From JBELHJ01 sp042091495 (GTDB taxonomy: Bacteria > Bacteroidota > Bacteroidia > Flavobacteriales > Flavobacteriaceae), in NCBI GenBank assembly GCA_042091495.1, contig JBELHJ010000004.1, positions 9,245 to 73,244 on the forward strand: a DNA stretch of 64,000 nucleotides, in the 5' to 3' direction. Below the pieces are notes generated by a model, which searched no databases, was not told the origin of the DNA, and saw nothing but the letters and a program-made list of their open reading frames with translations. Made by a program: the position numbers and the translations under genes. Within the stretch, counting starts at the first letter, position 1. Each line of letters opens with the position of its first letter. Shown piece by piece: positions 17,210 through 26,395 of the stretch.

Positions 17210-18754
17210 ATGTCAGAACAATTTTCAATTCATAAAATATTTAATGATTTAGGTCTAGCCGATATCAATTCAGGAACTTCAGACAATATTAACTGGTATA
17301 CTTCTGATGACACCATTCAATCAATTTCACCGGTTGATGGAAAACTCATTGCTTCTGTAACTGAAACAACTCATGCGCAATACGAAAAAGTTGTAGAAAA
17401 AGCGTCTGATGCGTTTCTAGTATGGAGAACTATTCCTGCTCCGCAACGTGGAGACATAGTGCGACAATTTGGAGAAGAGTTACGTGCTTTAAAAGCACCT
17501 CTAGGACAGTTGGTTTCATATGAAATGGGTAAAAGTTACCAAGAAGGTTTAGGAGAGGTACAAGAAATGATTGATATCTGTGATTTTGCAGTGGGATTAT
17601 CAAGACAACTTCATGGTTTTACAATGCATTCTGAACGTCCAAAGCACAGAATGTATGAACAATATCATCCACTTGGAGTGGTAGGAATAATATCTGCTTT
17701 TAATTTTCCTGTAGCCGTTTGGTGTTGGAATACTGCTTTAGCTTGGATATGTGGTGATGTAACCATTTGGAAGCCATCTGAGAAGACACCTTTGTGTGCT
17801 GTTGCTTGTCAAAAGATAGCTGAACGTGTTTTCAAGAAAAATAATTTACCAGCAGGAATATCATCTCTTATAAATGGAAATTACAAGGTTGGAGAATGGT
17901 TGACCCAAGACACACGTATCCCTTTAATTTCTGCAACAGGATCCTCGAGAATGGGTAAACTGGTTGCTGCAACTGTAGGTGCCAGATTAGGTAAATCCTT
18001 ATTAGAGTTAGGTGGAAATAATGCTATAATAATTTCATCTGATGCAGATATTAAAATGACTATAATTGGAGCTGTGTTTGGAGCTGTTGGGACATGTGGT
18101 CAGCGATGCACATCTACTAGAAGATTAATAATTCATGAATCTGTTTATGAACAAGTTAAAATAGCATTGGTAAAAGCATATAAACAACTTCAAATTGGAA
18201 ACCCTTTGGATCAAGATAATCATGTTGGTCCATTAATTGATCAAGATGCGGTTAAATCTTATTTGCATGCAATAGAAAATTTAAAAAGTGAAGGAGGTAA
18301 CATTATTGTTCAAGGGGGTGTTATAGAAGGAAAAGGTTATGAGAGTGGTTGCTATGTTAAACCTGTTATAGCCGAAGCTAGTAATGACTTTTCTATTGTT
18401 CAAGAGGAAACTTTTGCTCCAATTTTATACCTAATAAAATATTCTGGAGATGTCAACGAAGCAATAAATATTCAGAATAACGTAAAACAAGGATTAAGTT
18501 CAGCAATTATGACTACTAATTTAAGGGAAGCGGAATTGTTCTTATCTCATTCTGGAAGTGATTGCGGTATAGCTAATGTAAATATTGGAACCTCAGGTGC
18601 AGAAATTGGTGGTGCTTTTGGAGGAGAAAAAGAAACTGGAGGTGGAAGAGAATCCGGCTCAGATGCGTGGAAGGTTTATATGAGAAGACAAACCAATACA
18701 ATAAATTATTCATTAGAATTGCCATTAGCTCAAGGGATTAAGTTCAATATTTAA
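17210..18754 (+). CDS. Aldehyde dehydrogenase, ALDH7 (antiquitin/AmaB) type
   Basis: 514 residues of the NAD(P)-dependent aldehyde dehydrogenase superfamily. The catalytic Cys is residue 300 in GTCGQRCTS, the general-base Glu is in LLELGGNN, and the ISAFNFPVAVWCWN cofactor motif is present. Overall wording is that of ALDH7, which oxidises L-2-aminoadipate 6-semialdehyde (piperideine-6-carboxylate) in lysine breakdown. The exact substrate is inferred from the subfamily. The C-terminus overlaps the convergent AlbA_2 gene by 4 bp, and a likely terminator lies inside that neighbour's coding region. Cytoplasmic. Confidence 0.85.
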   Translation: MSEQFSIHKIFNDLGLADINSGTSDNINWYTSDDTIQSISPVDGKLIASVTETTHAQYEKVVEKASDAFLVWRTIPAPQRGDIVRQFGEELRALKAPLGQLVSYEMGKSYQEGLGEVQEMIDICDFAVGLSRQLHGFTMHSERPKHRMYEQYHPLGVVGIISAFNFPVAVWCWNTALAWICGDVTIWKPSEKTPLCAVACQKIAERVFKKNNLPAGISSLINGNYKVGEWLTQDTRIPLISATGSSRMGKLVAATVGARLGKSLLELGGNNAIIISSDADIKMTIIGAVFGAVGTCGQRCTSTRRLIIHESVYEQVKIALVKAYKQLQIGNPLDQDNHVGPLIDQDAVKSYLHAIENLKSEGGNIIVQGGVIEGKGYESGCYVKPVIAEASNDFSIVQEETFAPILYLIKYSGDVNEAINIQNNVKQGLSSAIMTTNLREAELFLSHSGSDCGIANVNIGTSGAEIGGAFGGEKETGGGRESGSDAWKVYMRRQTNTINYSLELPLAQGIKFNI

Positions 18755-19890
18755 TTGTATTTAATTTTTCTTAGAATTCGCATAGCCTCTTTAAAATTAA
18801 TATAGCTTTCTATATTGTTTTTTTTAAGGAGGTTTTTTGCTTTTTGCAGTTTAATAATGGCGTCATCAAATTGATTCAAATAGCAAATTAAAAATGTTGC
18901 TGGAAGATTGATTAGGTCATAGATTTCTCTTCCAGTTAAGGGAATCTCCTTTAATAATTTATTTATTAAAGAGTTATTGGAATTATAAATATGATGAAGT
19001 GTTTTTTTATCATATTGTGGGGGGCTAAAAATCAACTTTGAGCTAATTGAATAATTGGCATTATCAGAGAATTTTATAATAGTTTCTTCAAATGGATAAT
19101 GTTGAAAAGACTCTTGCAAACCTAGTTTAACATATTCTTTTATTATAAAAGAGTCATGGTTGTGGCTTATAGATACCCGATCTAGATTCGAATAAAATAA
19201 TCTTACTCGCTCATTAATGAGCTCAATGTCTACTCTAGTGGTGAAAGTTTCATTATTTATTATTTTTTGTTCCCCAGACCAGCATAGCACAAAATACTCT
19301 TTGAAAACAATGTATTGAGGATTAAAGTTGGACTTAGTTTTCATAAAATCTAAAACGCCAGATAATGTATACTCAATATTGTTTTTAGCATGATTTTCAA
19401 TCTCTTGTACAATCTTAGAATTGGTATTCTTAATTTCAATATCAAAATTCTGAGGCATACTCATACTCCCTTTTCTCATAAACACTGCACCTCCGTAATA
19501 TTTCCAAATGTTTTTTCTTAAGGAAGTTATAGAGAAATCTTTTTTGGGTCTTATGGTTACCAATCCTACGACTTTATATTCTGGAAGATGAGGGAATGGA
19601 ATATTTTCATATTGAACAATTGGAGGGTTAGATAAATAGGCGTTTATTAAATTTTGAATTTTACTATCATCAAAAAAGTCTACACCTGTAATTTTATTGT
19701 CTTCATCTTGAACACCAATTACGATATAAGAATTGTTAGACGGGTTACTATTAGATAATGCACAAATGTGTTTAAGTAGTTTTGCTTTACCTTCTTTGTG
19801 GCTAATATTAACTTTTCTCTTCTTATCATAGAAACTGTTCTCATCATTGTGAGCCAGAAGGTTTTTAATAAGAAGTCTTTTGTTAATCAT
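18751..19890 (-). CDS. AlbA_2 (Schlafen-type) domain protein, putative nucleic-acid-binding
   Basis: 379 residues. The first 135 or so match the AlbA_2 domain seen in Schlafen-like and 'ATP-binding' bacterial proteins: ENSFYDKKRKVNI, a Leu-rich helix ending ALSNS, YIVIGVQDEDNKITGVD, and AVFMRKGSMSMP. The C-terminal 240 residues have no family I recognise and include helical segments near the end. AlbA_2 proteins are often linked to regulation or stress, but the role here is unknown. It stands alone, ends overlapping the convergent ALDH gene by 4 bp, and has no visible defence genes nearby. Confidence 0.7.
   Translation of the reverse strand: MINKRLLIKNLLAHNDENSFYDKKRKVNISHKEGKAKLLKHICALSNSNPSNNSYIVIGVQDEDNKITGVDFFDDSKIQNLINAYLSNPPIVQYENIPFPHLPEYKVVGLVTIRPKKDFSITSLRKNIWKYYGGAVFMRKGSMSMPQNFDIEIKNTNSKIVQEIENHAKNNIEYTLSGVLDFMKTKSNFNPQYIVFKEYFVLCWSGEQKIINNETFTTRVDIELINERVRLFYSNLDRVSISHNHDSFIIKEYVKLGLQESFQHYPFEETIIKFSDNANYSISSKLIFSPPQYDKKTLHHIYNSNNSLINKLLKEIPLTGREIYDLINLPATFLICYLNQFDDAIIKLQKAKNLLKKNNIESYINFKEAMRILRKIKYN
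18799..18825 (+). terminator. Probable ALDH terminator embedded in the opposing AlbA_2 gene
   Basis: A 7-bp stem (AATATAG/CTATATT, loop CTTT) is followed by G and eight Ts, 45 bp past the ALDH stop codon. The stem is AT-rich and so weak. It lies within the coding region of the convergent gene. Confidence 0.45.
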
Positions 19891-19967
19891 TTATAGTTAA
19901 GTGAATTATAATTTTATACACCTAACTAAAATAAAAAACTCTTTTCAAAGCGAAGAATCCTTTCGAT

Positions 19968-21791
19968 TTAAAGTAAGTTGGCTTTAATTTTTGTCCAGAT
20001 TTTCACTAAGATAACTCCAGATATAATTGCTGTAATTGTTAATCCTAGCGCATAATTATAATCTCCGTAAATCCAATATCCTGTTGCAAACATGGTGGAA
20101 TATATGAGTATTAGAGATGTTATAATAGCAAGTATACCATTTGGAACACTCCAAGGAGTGGTGTCTTCAATAAGGTTTATATTTTTATTTTTAGCTTGAT
20201 TGATTACTGTTTTCCATCCAGGACCACCTGGTTGTATTTTTTTATAAAATGAAAATAATGTATTCTCACTTTCAGGTTTTGTAATATAAGTCACTACAAG
20301 CCATACAATTGTAGATAAACCAACAATGATTGGAAATTTTAAGTAAGACGGAAAAAAACCAGAGTTAATTGGGTCTAAAGTATTGTAAAATAAAGAGCTT
20401 CCCCGTGTGCTACTAAAAATTATTGATATTATACCTGAAGCTACCATAGCTGATATCTCACTCCACGCATTAATTCGCCACCAAAACCAACGTAAAATAA
20501 ATATTAATCCAGTTCCAGCTCCAAACATTAAAATAAACTTAAATAGCTGTAGCGCATTATTAAGATATAGTGCAAGAATAGAACTTAAAACCATTAAAAT
20601 AACAGTTGCAATACGTCCAACTCCAACTAAGGTTTTCTCACTTGCATTAGGATTTACTTGTTGTTTATAAAAATCATTAACAACGTATGATGCTCCCCAA
20701 TTTAGATGTGTTGATATTGTAGACATATAGGCCGCAATTAAAGAAGCTAAAACGAGACCTAACAACCCATTTGGCAACTTGGTTAGCATGGCTGAATAGG
20801 CTAAGTCATCACCAAGTTTATCTGTTGGAATATGAGGAAAAGCGTCATGTAAACTTTCAATATTTGGAAAAACTATCAGTGATGATAATGCAACTAAAAT
20901 CCATGGCCAAGGGCGTAATGCATAATGCATAATATTAAAGAAAAATGTAGCACTAATGGCGTGATTTTCATTTTTTGCCGCTAACATCCTCTGTGCAATA
21001 TATCCTCCTCCACCGGGTTCCGCTCCGGGGAACCAAGAACTCCACCACTGAATAGCTAATGGGATAACAAGTAATGTGATTAAAGCTTCTTTGTCAGAAA
21101 AATCAGGTAGGATATTGATTTTATCAATAACATTAGTGTGGTTTACCAGGTTATTTATACCACCAACTTGAGGAAGCGTAACACAATAGTAAGCGGCTCC
21201 AATAGCGCCACCCATGGCAACAAAAAACAAAAGAAAATCTGTGTAGACTACGCCTCTAAAACCTCCAATTGCACTAAAAATGACGGTAACTAAGCTCGCA
21301 CTTAAAACCGTTTGCCAGGGTTGAAGATTTAACATGACACCGCCAATTTTAATTGCAGCAAGCGTAACTCCTGCCATGGCCAAAACATTAAAAATTACAC
21401 CAAGATAAATGGATCTAAACCCCCTCAAAAAGCGGCCTGGTTTTCCACCATATCTAATTTCATAAAATTCAATATCAGTATTTACATTAGATTTTCTCCA
21501 TAATTTTGCATAAACAAATACGGTTAATAATCCCGTGATTAGAAATGCCCACCATTCCCAATTGCCCGAGACACCATTAACTCTTACTACATTAGTTACA
21601 AAATTTGGTGTATCTGTTGAGAATGTTGTTGCAACCATGGAAAGTCCAAGTAACCACCAAGGCATACTCCTTCCAGAAAGAAAAAATTCTGAAGTGTCTT
21701 TGCCTGCTTTTTTGGAAACTACTATGCCTATTACTAGTACAGCTATAAAAAATACGCTAATTAGAGTGTAGTCTATAAAATTTAATTCCAT
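19968..21791 (-). CDS. Sodium:solute symporter family (SSS) transporter
   Basis: 607 residues with about 13-14 hydrophobic segments and the SSS fold: the N-terminal helix pattern, FFLSGRSMPWWLLGLSM at about 37-53, and the FSAIGGFRGVVYTDF region typical of the family's sodium-site helices. It would use the sodium gradient to import an organic solute (sugar, acid or amino acid); which one cannot be read. The start codon lies 3 bp after the stop of a LytTR-regulator remnant, and a NagB-type deaminase remnant is divergent just beyond. An amino-sugar link for the transporter is possible but only a guess from these remnants. Confidence 0.88.
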   Translation of the reverse strand: MELNFIDYTLISVFFIAVLVIGIVVSKKAGKDTSEFFLSGRSMPWWLLGLSMVATTFSTDTPNFVTNVVRVNGVSGNWEWWAFLITGLLTVFVYAKLWRKSNVNTDIEFYEIRYGGKPGRFLRGFRSIYLGVIFNVLAMAGVTLAAIKIGGVMLNLQPWQTVLSASLVTVIFSAIGGFRGVVYTDFLLFFVAMGGAIGAAYYCVTLPQVGGINNLVNHTNVIDKINILPDFSDKEALITLLVIPLAIQWWSSWFPGAEPGGGGYIAQRMLAAKNENHAISATFFFNIMHYALRPWPWILVALSSLIVFPNIESLHDAFPHIPTDKLGDDLAYSAMLTKLPNGLLGLVLASLIAAYMSTISTHLNWGASYVVNDFYKQQVNPNASEKTLVGVGRIATVILMVLSSILALYLNNALQLFKFILMFGAGTGLIFILRWFWWRINAWSEISAMVASGIISIIFSSTRGSSLFYNTLDPINSGFFPSYLKFPIIVGLSTIVWLVVTYITKPESENTLFSFYKKIQPGGPGWKTVINQAKNKNINLIEDTTPWSVPNGILAIITSLILIYSTMFATGYWIYGDYNYALGLTITAIISGVILVKIWTKIKANLL

Positions 21792-21794
21792 GGA

Positions 21795-22052
21795 TTAATT
21801 TTGAAAAGTATTTATAAGTATTTGAGATTTGACAGTTTTGATATAGTTTCTTCCAATAGGGATTTTGAAGTCATTAATTTCAATCATATTTCCGTTTAAA
21901 ACGTCCACATTATGACCGTTTATAAATTGTGAAGCGTCAATGGCTTTATTAAAAGCACCTACAATCTCAATATTATCAAAATGAGAAATCAGATTTTTTA
22001 GATGAATCACTGTACTCTGGTCATTATCTAGGATGACTTCTTTAATTTTCAT
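21795..22052 (-). pseudogene. Remnant of a LytTR-family response regulator with the middle deleted
   Basis: An 85-residue frame that fuses the two ends of a LytTR response regulator. Residues 1 to about 50 (MKIKEVILDNDQSTVIHLKN ... FINGHNVDVL) are the start of a CheY-type receiver domain, stopping before the strand that carries the phospho-accepting Asp. Residues 53-85 (NGNMIEINDFKIPIGRNYIK...) are the last strands of a LytTR DNA-binding domain. About 150 residues between them, normal in the family, are absent, apparently by an in-frame deletion. It lies 3 bp upstream of the symporter on the same strand, so its leader may still drive the symporter. Loss of function is inferred from the missing core. 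Confidence 0.75.
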
Positions 22053-22227
22053 GTGGTTAAATTGATTATTTGGGGGGAATTTCCGCGAAATTTATAAAAC
22101 TTTCTAATCATTTAACGCTTTTTCGTCCTTTTTAAATCTAAAATTAATCATTACAAAAATTTATTGTTGTTTGTAGATTAATAATAGCCGTTAGTATAAT
22201 AATTTTTTATTGAACGTGGGTTAGATA

Positions 22228-22235
22228 TAGTTTTG
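22228..22235 (+). promoter_or_regulatory. Candidate -7 promoter element upstream of the NagB remnant
   Basis: TAGTTTTG matches TAnnTTTG exactly, 21 nt before the ATG at 22257. A TTG lies 15 nt upstream of it, closer than the usual 17-23 nt. Confidence 0.35.
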
Positions 22236-22256
22236 AAGAAATTCTTAATCTAAATT

Positions 22257-22697
22257 ATGGAACTTGTAGAGCACACAATTGTTTCAAACTTAATAGAGGA
22301 AATTAGACCGCATATGATTTTTGCAGCTGGAGATTTAGCTGACCCATATGGAACTCACAAACAATGTTTAATTTCAATTATCACAGCAATTGATTTTCTA
22401 AAAAAGAAACCATTCATGAATGATTGTTGGGTTTGGCTATATAGAGGGGCATGGCATGAATGGGATACACATGATATTGATATGGCGGTACCAATGAGTC
22501 CTGATCAAGTTATTAGAAAACGAAAAGCTATTTTTTATCACCAGACTCAAAAAGATGATGTTATGTTTCAAGGAGATGACTCAAGAGAGTTTTGGGTAAG
22601 GGCAGAAGAAAGAAATAGAAGTACTGCAATTAAGTACAATGATCTTGGATTAACAGAATATGCTGCAATAGAAGGATTTAAAAGATTTTTCTTTTAA
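22257..22697 (+). pseudogene. C-terminal fragment of a NagB-type glucosamine-6-phosphate deaminase (LmbE/PIG-L-like tail)
   Basis: 146 residues matching the last quarter of the long Bacteroidota glucosamine-6-phosphate deaminases, which carry an LmbE-like domain behind the NagB catalytic domain. Recognisable blocks are FAAGDLADPYGTHK, CWVWLYRGAWHEWD and VMFQGDDSREFWVRAEERNR. The entire NagB domain and the first half of the LmbE domain are missing. An in-frame stop lies two codons upstream of the ATG, so this is not a partial call of a longer frame. The remaining frame is intact and has a promoter-like box, so it may still be made, but deaminase activity is not possible. A small functional derivative cannot be excluded. 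Confidence 0.75.
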
Positions 22698-22799
22698 TCT
22701 TTATTTTCTTGATATTTAGCACTTTTTTAAGATGATTACATTTTGACAACTTTAAAATTAACCTATTGTTAACAGATTTTTCTTAAAAAAAAGGACAAT

Positions 22800-22830
22800 T
22801 TGCATTGCTCAAATGAGCTTGTTATATTCG
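22800..22830 (+). promoter_or_regulatory. Promoter candidate for the moxR-bat operon
   Basis: TTG at 22800-22802, then 20 nt, then TATATTCG at 22823-22830, which is 7 of 8 to the pattern TAnnTTTG (one mismatch). The spacing fits the Bacteroidota consensus. The ATG of moxR follows 22 nt later. Confidence 0.5.
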
Positions 22831-22852
22831 ACATTTTAAAATTTATTACCAA

Positions 22853-23854
22853 ATGGAAGAAACTGTTTCTGTAGATATAAAATCAATTAACGAAAAAGTA
22901 GAAAAAGATAGTGCTTTTGTGGATTTATTAACCATGGAGATGAACAAGGTAATAGTTGGCCAAAAGCACATGGTGGAACGACTGCTAATAGGCTTACTCG
23001 GAAGAGGTCATATTTTACTTGAAGGGGTTCCTGGTCTTGCAAAAACTTTAGCAATTAATACGCTTTCGAAAGCTGTTTCTGGATCTTTCAGTAGAATTCA
23101 ATTTACTCCAGATCTTTTACCTGCCGATGTTGTGGGAACTTTAATTTACAATATCAAAGAGAATGATTTTTCAATCAAAAAGGGTCCAATATTTGCCAAT
23201 TTTGTTTTAGCCGATGAAATTAACAGAGCCCCCGCTAAAGTACAGTCGGCTCTTTTGGAGGCTATGCAAGAAAAACAAGTAACAATTGGCGATGAAACTT
23301 TTATACTTGACAAACCTTTCTTGGTTATGGCTACTCAAAACCCAGTTGAACAAGAAGGAACTTATCCTCTGCCAGAAGCTCAAGTGGACAGATTTATGTT
23401 AAAAACAGTTATTGACTATCCAAAATTAGAAGAAGAACAGTTGGTAGTTCGTGCCAATTTAAAAGGTTCTTTTGAACAGGTCAATCCAGTTGTTTCAGTA
23501 GAAGAAATTCTAAAAGCTCAGGAATCAGTTCGTTCTGTTTACATGGATGAAAAAATTGAAAAATACATCCTTGATATTATCTTTGCAACGCGTTATCCTG
23601 AGCGTTACAAATTATCAGATCTAAAACCTTTAATTTCTTTTGGTGCTTCACCAAGGGGAAGTATAAACCTTGCTACTGCAGCAAAATGCTATGCTTTTAT
23701 AAAACGAAGAGGCTACGTTATTCCTGAAGACGTTAGAGCGGTGGTTCTAGATGTGCTTAGACATAGAATAGGAATTACATACGAAGCTGAAGCTGAAAAT
23801 ATTACCTCTGAAGATATTATTCACAAAATTATCAATGTAGTTGAGGTCCCTTAA
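22853..23854 (+). CDS. MoxR family AAA+ ATPase
   Basis: 333 residues with a Walker A motif (GVPGLAKT, about 57-64), Walker B (LADEINRAP), the sensor region MATQNPVEQEGTYPLPEAQ and a C-terminal lid. MoxR ATPases act as chaperones that mature or remodel partner proteins, usually together with von Willebrand factor A (VWA) proteins encoded beside them (family knowledge). Here it is the first gene of an eight-gene run through batE. A promoter candidate lies directly upstream, and the next gene, DUF58, follows 38 bp later. Cytoplasmic. Confidence 0.93.
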   Translation: MEETVSVDIKSINEKVEKDSAFVDLLTMEMNKVIVGQKHMVERLLIGLLGRGHILLEGVPGLAKTLAINTLSKAVSGSFSRIQFTPDLLPADVVGTLIYNIKENDFSIKKGPIFANFVLADEINRAPAKVQSALLEAMQEKQVTIGDETFILDKPFLVMATQNPVEQEGTYPLPEAQVDRFMLKTVIDYPKLEEEQLVVRANLKGSFEQVNPVVSVEEILKAQESVRSVYMDEKIEKYILDIIFATRYPERYKLSDLKPLISFGASPRGSINLATAAKCYAFIKRRGYVIPEDVRAVVLDVLRHRIGITYEAEAENITSEDIIHKIINVVEVP

Positions 23855-23892
23855 AATTAATAATGTTGTTGCCGTTAATTGAATAATTTGTC

Positions 23893-24759
23893 ATGGATAC
23901 TAAAGCATTATTAAAAAAGGTACGGAAAATAGAAATCAAAACTAGACGACTTTCGGATCATATTTTTGGAGGTGAATACCATTCCACTTTTAAAGGAAAG
24001 GGAATGACTTTCTCTGAAGTTAGACAGTACCAGTTTGGAGATGATGTACGAAACATAGACTGGAATGTCACCGCAAGATATAACGAGCCTTTTATTAAAG
24101 TTTTTGAAGAGGAGCGCGAATTAACGATGATGTTGATGGTTGATATTTCTGGATCCCAATGGTTTGGAACTTCTCAGGCATTTAAAAGAGAAATTCTTAC
24201 GGAGATTGCTGCTACCTTGGCTTTTTCGGCAACTCAAAATAATGATAAAATAGGTTTAATCTTATTTACAAGTGAAGTAGAGCTTTTTATACCACCCAAA
24301 AAAGGGCGCTCCCATGTATTAAGAATTATACGTGAATTGTTAGAATTTAAACCCTCTAATAAATCAACAAACATTGCAGAAGCATTAAAGTTTTTATCTA
24401 ATGTTATTAAAAAGAAAGCTATAGTTTTTGTGTTGTCTGATTATATGGATGAGGGGTATGGAAACACATTAAAAATATTAGCTGGGAAACATGATATCAC
24501 TGGTATTAGGGTTTATGACAATAAGGAATCTTCAATACCTAATCTTGGTTTAGTTCACATGCGAGATGAGGAGTCTGGTGAGTTAGTTGTTATTGACACA
24601 TCATCCAAAAACGTTAGAAAGGGTTATTCAAATTATTATAATACCTCAGTAAATTATTTCAAAGAAGTTTTTACCAAGTCAGGAGCTGGTACTATAGATT
24701 GTAGCGTAGAAGAGAGTTACGTAAAAAAATTACTAGGTTATTTTAAAAGGAGAGCATAA
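23893..24759 (+). CDS. DUF58 domain protein (VWA-like) of the MoxR/Bat operon
   Basis: 288 residues. The DUF58 signature lies in FSEVRQYQFGDDVRNIDWNV (about 41-60), followed by a VWA-like fold whose metal-site motif is DISGS (about 86-90). DUF58 proteins accompany MoxR ATPases nearly always and are thought to be their clients or partners. There is no signal peptide, so it is probably cytoplasmic or membrane-associated through its partners. It lies between moxR and the BatD-like gene with short spacers. Confidence 0.9.
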   Translation: MDTKALLKKVRKIEIKTRRLSDHIFGGEYHSTFKGKGMTFSEVRQYQFGDDVRNIDWNVTARYNEPFIKVFEEERELTMMLMVDISGSQWFGTSQAFKREILTEIAATLAFSATQNNDKIGLILFTSEVELFIPPKKGRSHVLRIIRELLEFKPSNKSTNIAEALKFLSNVIKKKAIVFVLSDYMDEGYGNTLKILAGKHDITGIRVYDNKESSIPNLGLVHMRDEESGELVVIDTSSKNVRKGYSNYYNTSVNYFKEVFTKSGAGTIDCSVEESYVKKLLGYFKRRA

Positions 24760-24766
24760 ATATAGT

Positions 24767-26395
24767 ATGATTGATGATATGAGTTATAGAAGGATTTTAA
24801 TATCAATTGCTTTATTGATGATAGTAAGTTTTGAGACTAATGCTCAAATTACTATTACTCCTGATACAACCTCTATAATGATTGGGGACCAGATTAAGCT
24901 TGAAATCAAAGTTGAAACAGATAGTACTAATAATGTAATTTTTCCGCAAGGCCAAACTTTTTCTCCATTAGAGTTAGTTGAGGTCAATGATACAGATACA
25001 CTTTTCAATAAAGAAAAAGTTACTTATACCAAGATTTATAATGTTACTCAATTTGACTCTGGTTTTTACACCCTCCCCAAGCAAAAAATAATAATTGGAG
25101 ATCAAATTATCTTTACAGATTCTCTTAAAACTGAATTTAGAGGTGTTAAAGTAGATACAACAAAGCAAAAGCTCTTTAATATTAAGCCTAAAAATAAGGT
25201 GAGTAAGTCTTACCCAAAATTAATTAGAAACATTTTAATATTGATTATATTATTGATTGTTTCAGGATTAATATTTTACTTTTTTGTCTTAAGGAAGAAG
25301 CCTTTAACACAAGAAGAGAAAATGGCATTACTACCCTCATACGAAAGAGCTAAACTTGCTATAAAATCTATAAATGAAAAGGAATATATAAAGTCTCAAA
25401 ACATCAAAGGATTTTATTCTGATTTAACATATGCTCTTAAAAAATATGTAGACGAAAAAGTTTTTCCAAGTGCATTAGAATGCACAACAGACGAGTTTAT
25501 TTTAAAATTAAATGCGACTATAAATTCAGGTAAAATTGGAATTTCAAAATCATCAATATCATCTATTGAGACAGTTTTAAAACGAGCAGATTTAGTCAAG
25601 TTTGCAAAGTCAATACCAGACCACAATACCCTAGAAGGAGATAGGCTAAGTTTTGATGAAAAAATAGACGAAATTAAAAACGGTTTACCAGAACCTTCAG
25701 AAGAAGAGAAATTAAGAAATCTTGAATACAAGAAGCTACAAGAGAAAAAACGATTAAAAGAATTAAGATATAAAGTTGCAGCTGGAATTCTCGCTTTTTT
25801 GGTTACGTTATTTTTGTTTTTTGGTTTTACAAATGGTTTTAAATTAACTATTGATAAAATTTTTCAAAACAAGTCTTTAAAGCAACTTAATAAAGAATGG
25901 GTTTATAGTGAATATGGTGTGCCTTCAATTCAAATTTCAACGCCTAATGTTTTAATCAGAGATAATAATGATTTAGTAGATTCATTAAAGGGTAAAGTAC
26001 AAGTCTCAAGTTTTAAATTTGGCAAATTAAATAGCTCTTACAGTGTTAAATTATCTACAAAAATGCTTCCTAAATCTAAAGGTAAAGCAGAGGAAGTAGA
26101 TCTTATTCAAACTGCTGAAAATGTAATTCAATCTTACGAAAACAATGGTGGAAGAGATATCATTTTAAAACAAGAACAGTTTATTACGCCAAATGCTGCA
26201 GAAGGTTTAAAAACTTTTGGAACTATGAATGTTCCTGATGGTCAAGATTTGGTTTTTATTCATTACGTTTTACTTCAGTTTACCGCTGACAATCTTTTGC
26301 AACAAATAGAACTCACTTACAGAGATGATGATTCTTATGCCAATGAGATTATAGACAAAATAATAGAGACAATAGAACTTAAAAAAGATGAATAA
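24767..26395 (+). CDS. BatD-like membrane protein of the Bat operon
   Basis: 542 residues. An alternative Met at residue 5 (24779) gives the neater signal peptide (MSYRRILISIALLMIVSFETNAQ). The first 130 residues form a beta-sandwich of the type found in BatD N-termini (ITITPDTTSIMIGDQIKL). A membrane helix follows at about 152-172, a long charged cytoplasmic region, a second helix at about 342-362, then a C-terminal domain outside. It ends in TAATG with batA, so translation is coupled. The function of this third Bat-associated gene in Flavobacteriia is not established; a scaffold role at the inner membrane is inferred. Confidence 0.75.
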   Translation: MIDDMSYRRILISIALLMIVSFETNAQITITPDTTSIMIGDQIKLEIKVETDSTNNVIFPQGQTFSPLELVEVNDTDTLFNKEKVTYTKIYNVTQFDSGFYTLPKQKIIIGDQIIFTDSLKTEFRGVKVDTTKQKLFNIKPKNKVSKSYPKLIRNILILIILLIVSGLIFYFFVLRKKPLTQEEKMALLPSYERAKLAIKSINEKEYIKSQNIKGFYSDLTYALKKYVDEKVFPSALECTTDEFILKLNATINSGKIGISKSSISSIETVLKRADLVKFAKSIPDHNTLEGDRLSFDEKIDEIKNGLPEPSEEEKLRNLEYKKLQEKKRLKELRYKVAAGILAFLVTLFLFFGFTNGFKLTIDKIFQNKSLKQLNKEWVYSEYGVPSIQISTPNVLIRDNNDLVDSLKGKVQVSSFKFGKLNSSYSVKLSTKMLPKSKGKAEEVDLIQTAENVIQSYENNGGRDIILKQEQFITPNAAEGLKTFGTMNVPDGQDLVFIHYVLLQFTADNLLQQIELTYRDDDSYANEIIDKIIETIELKKDE

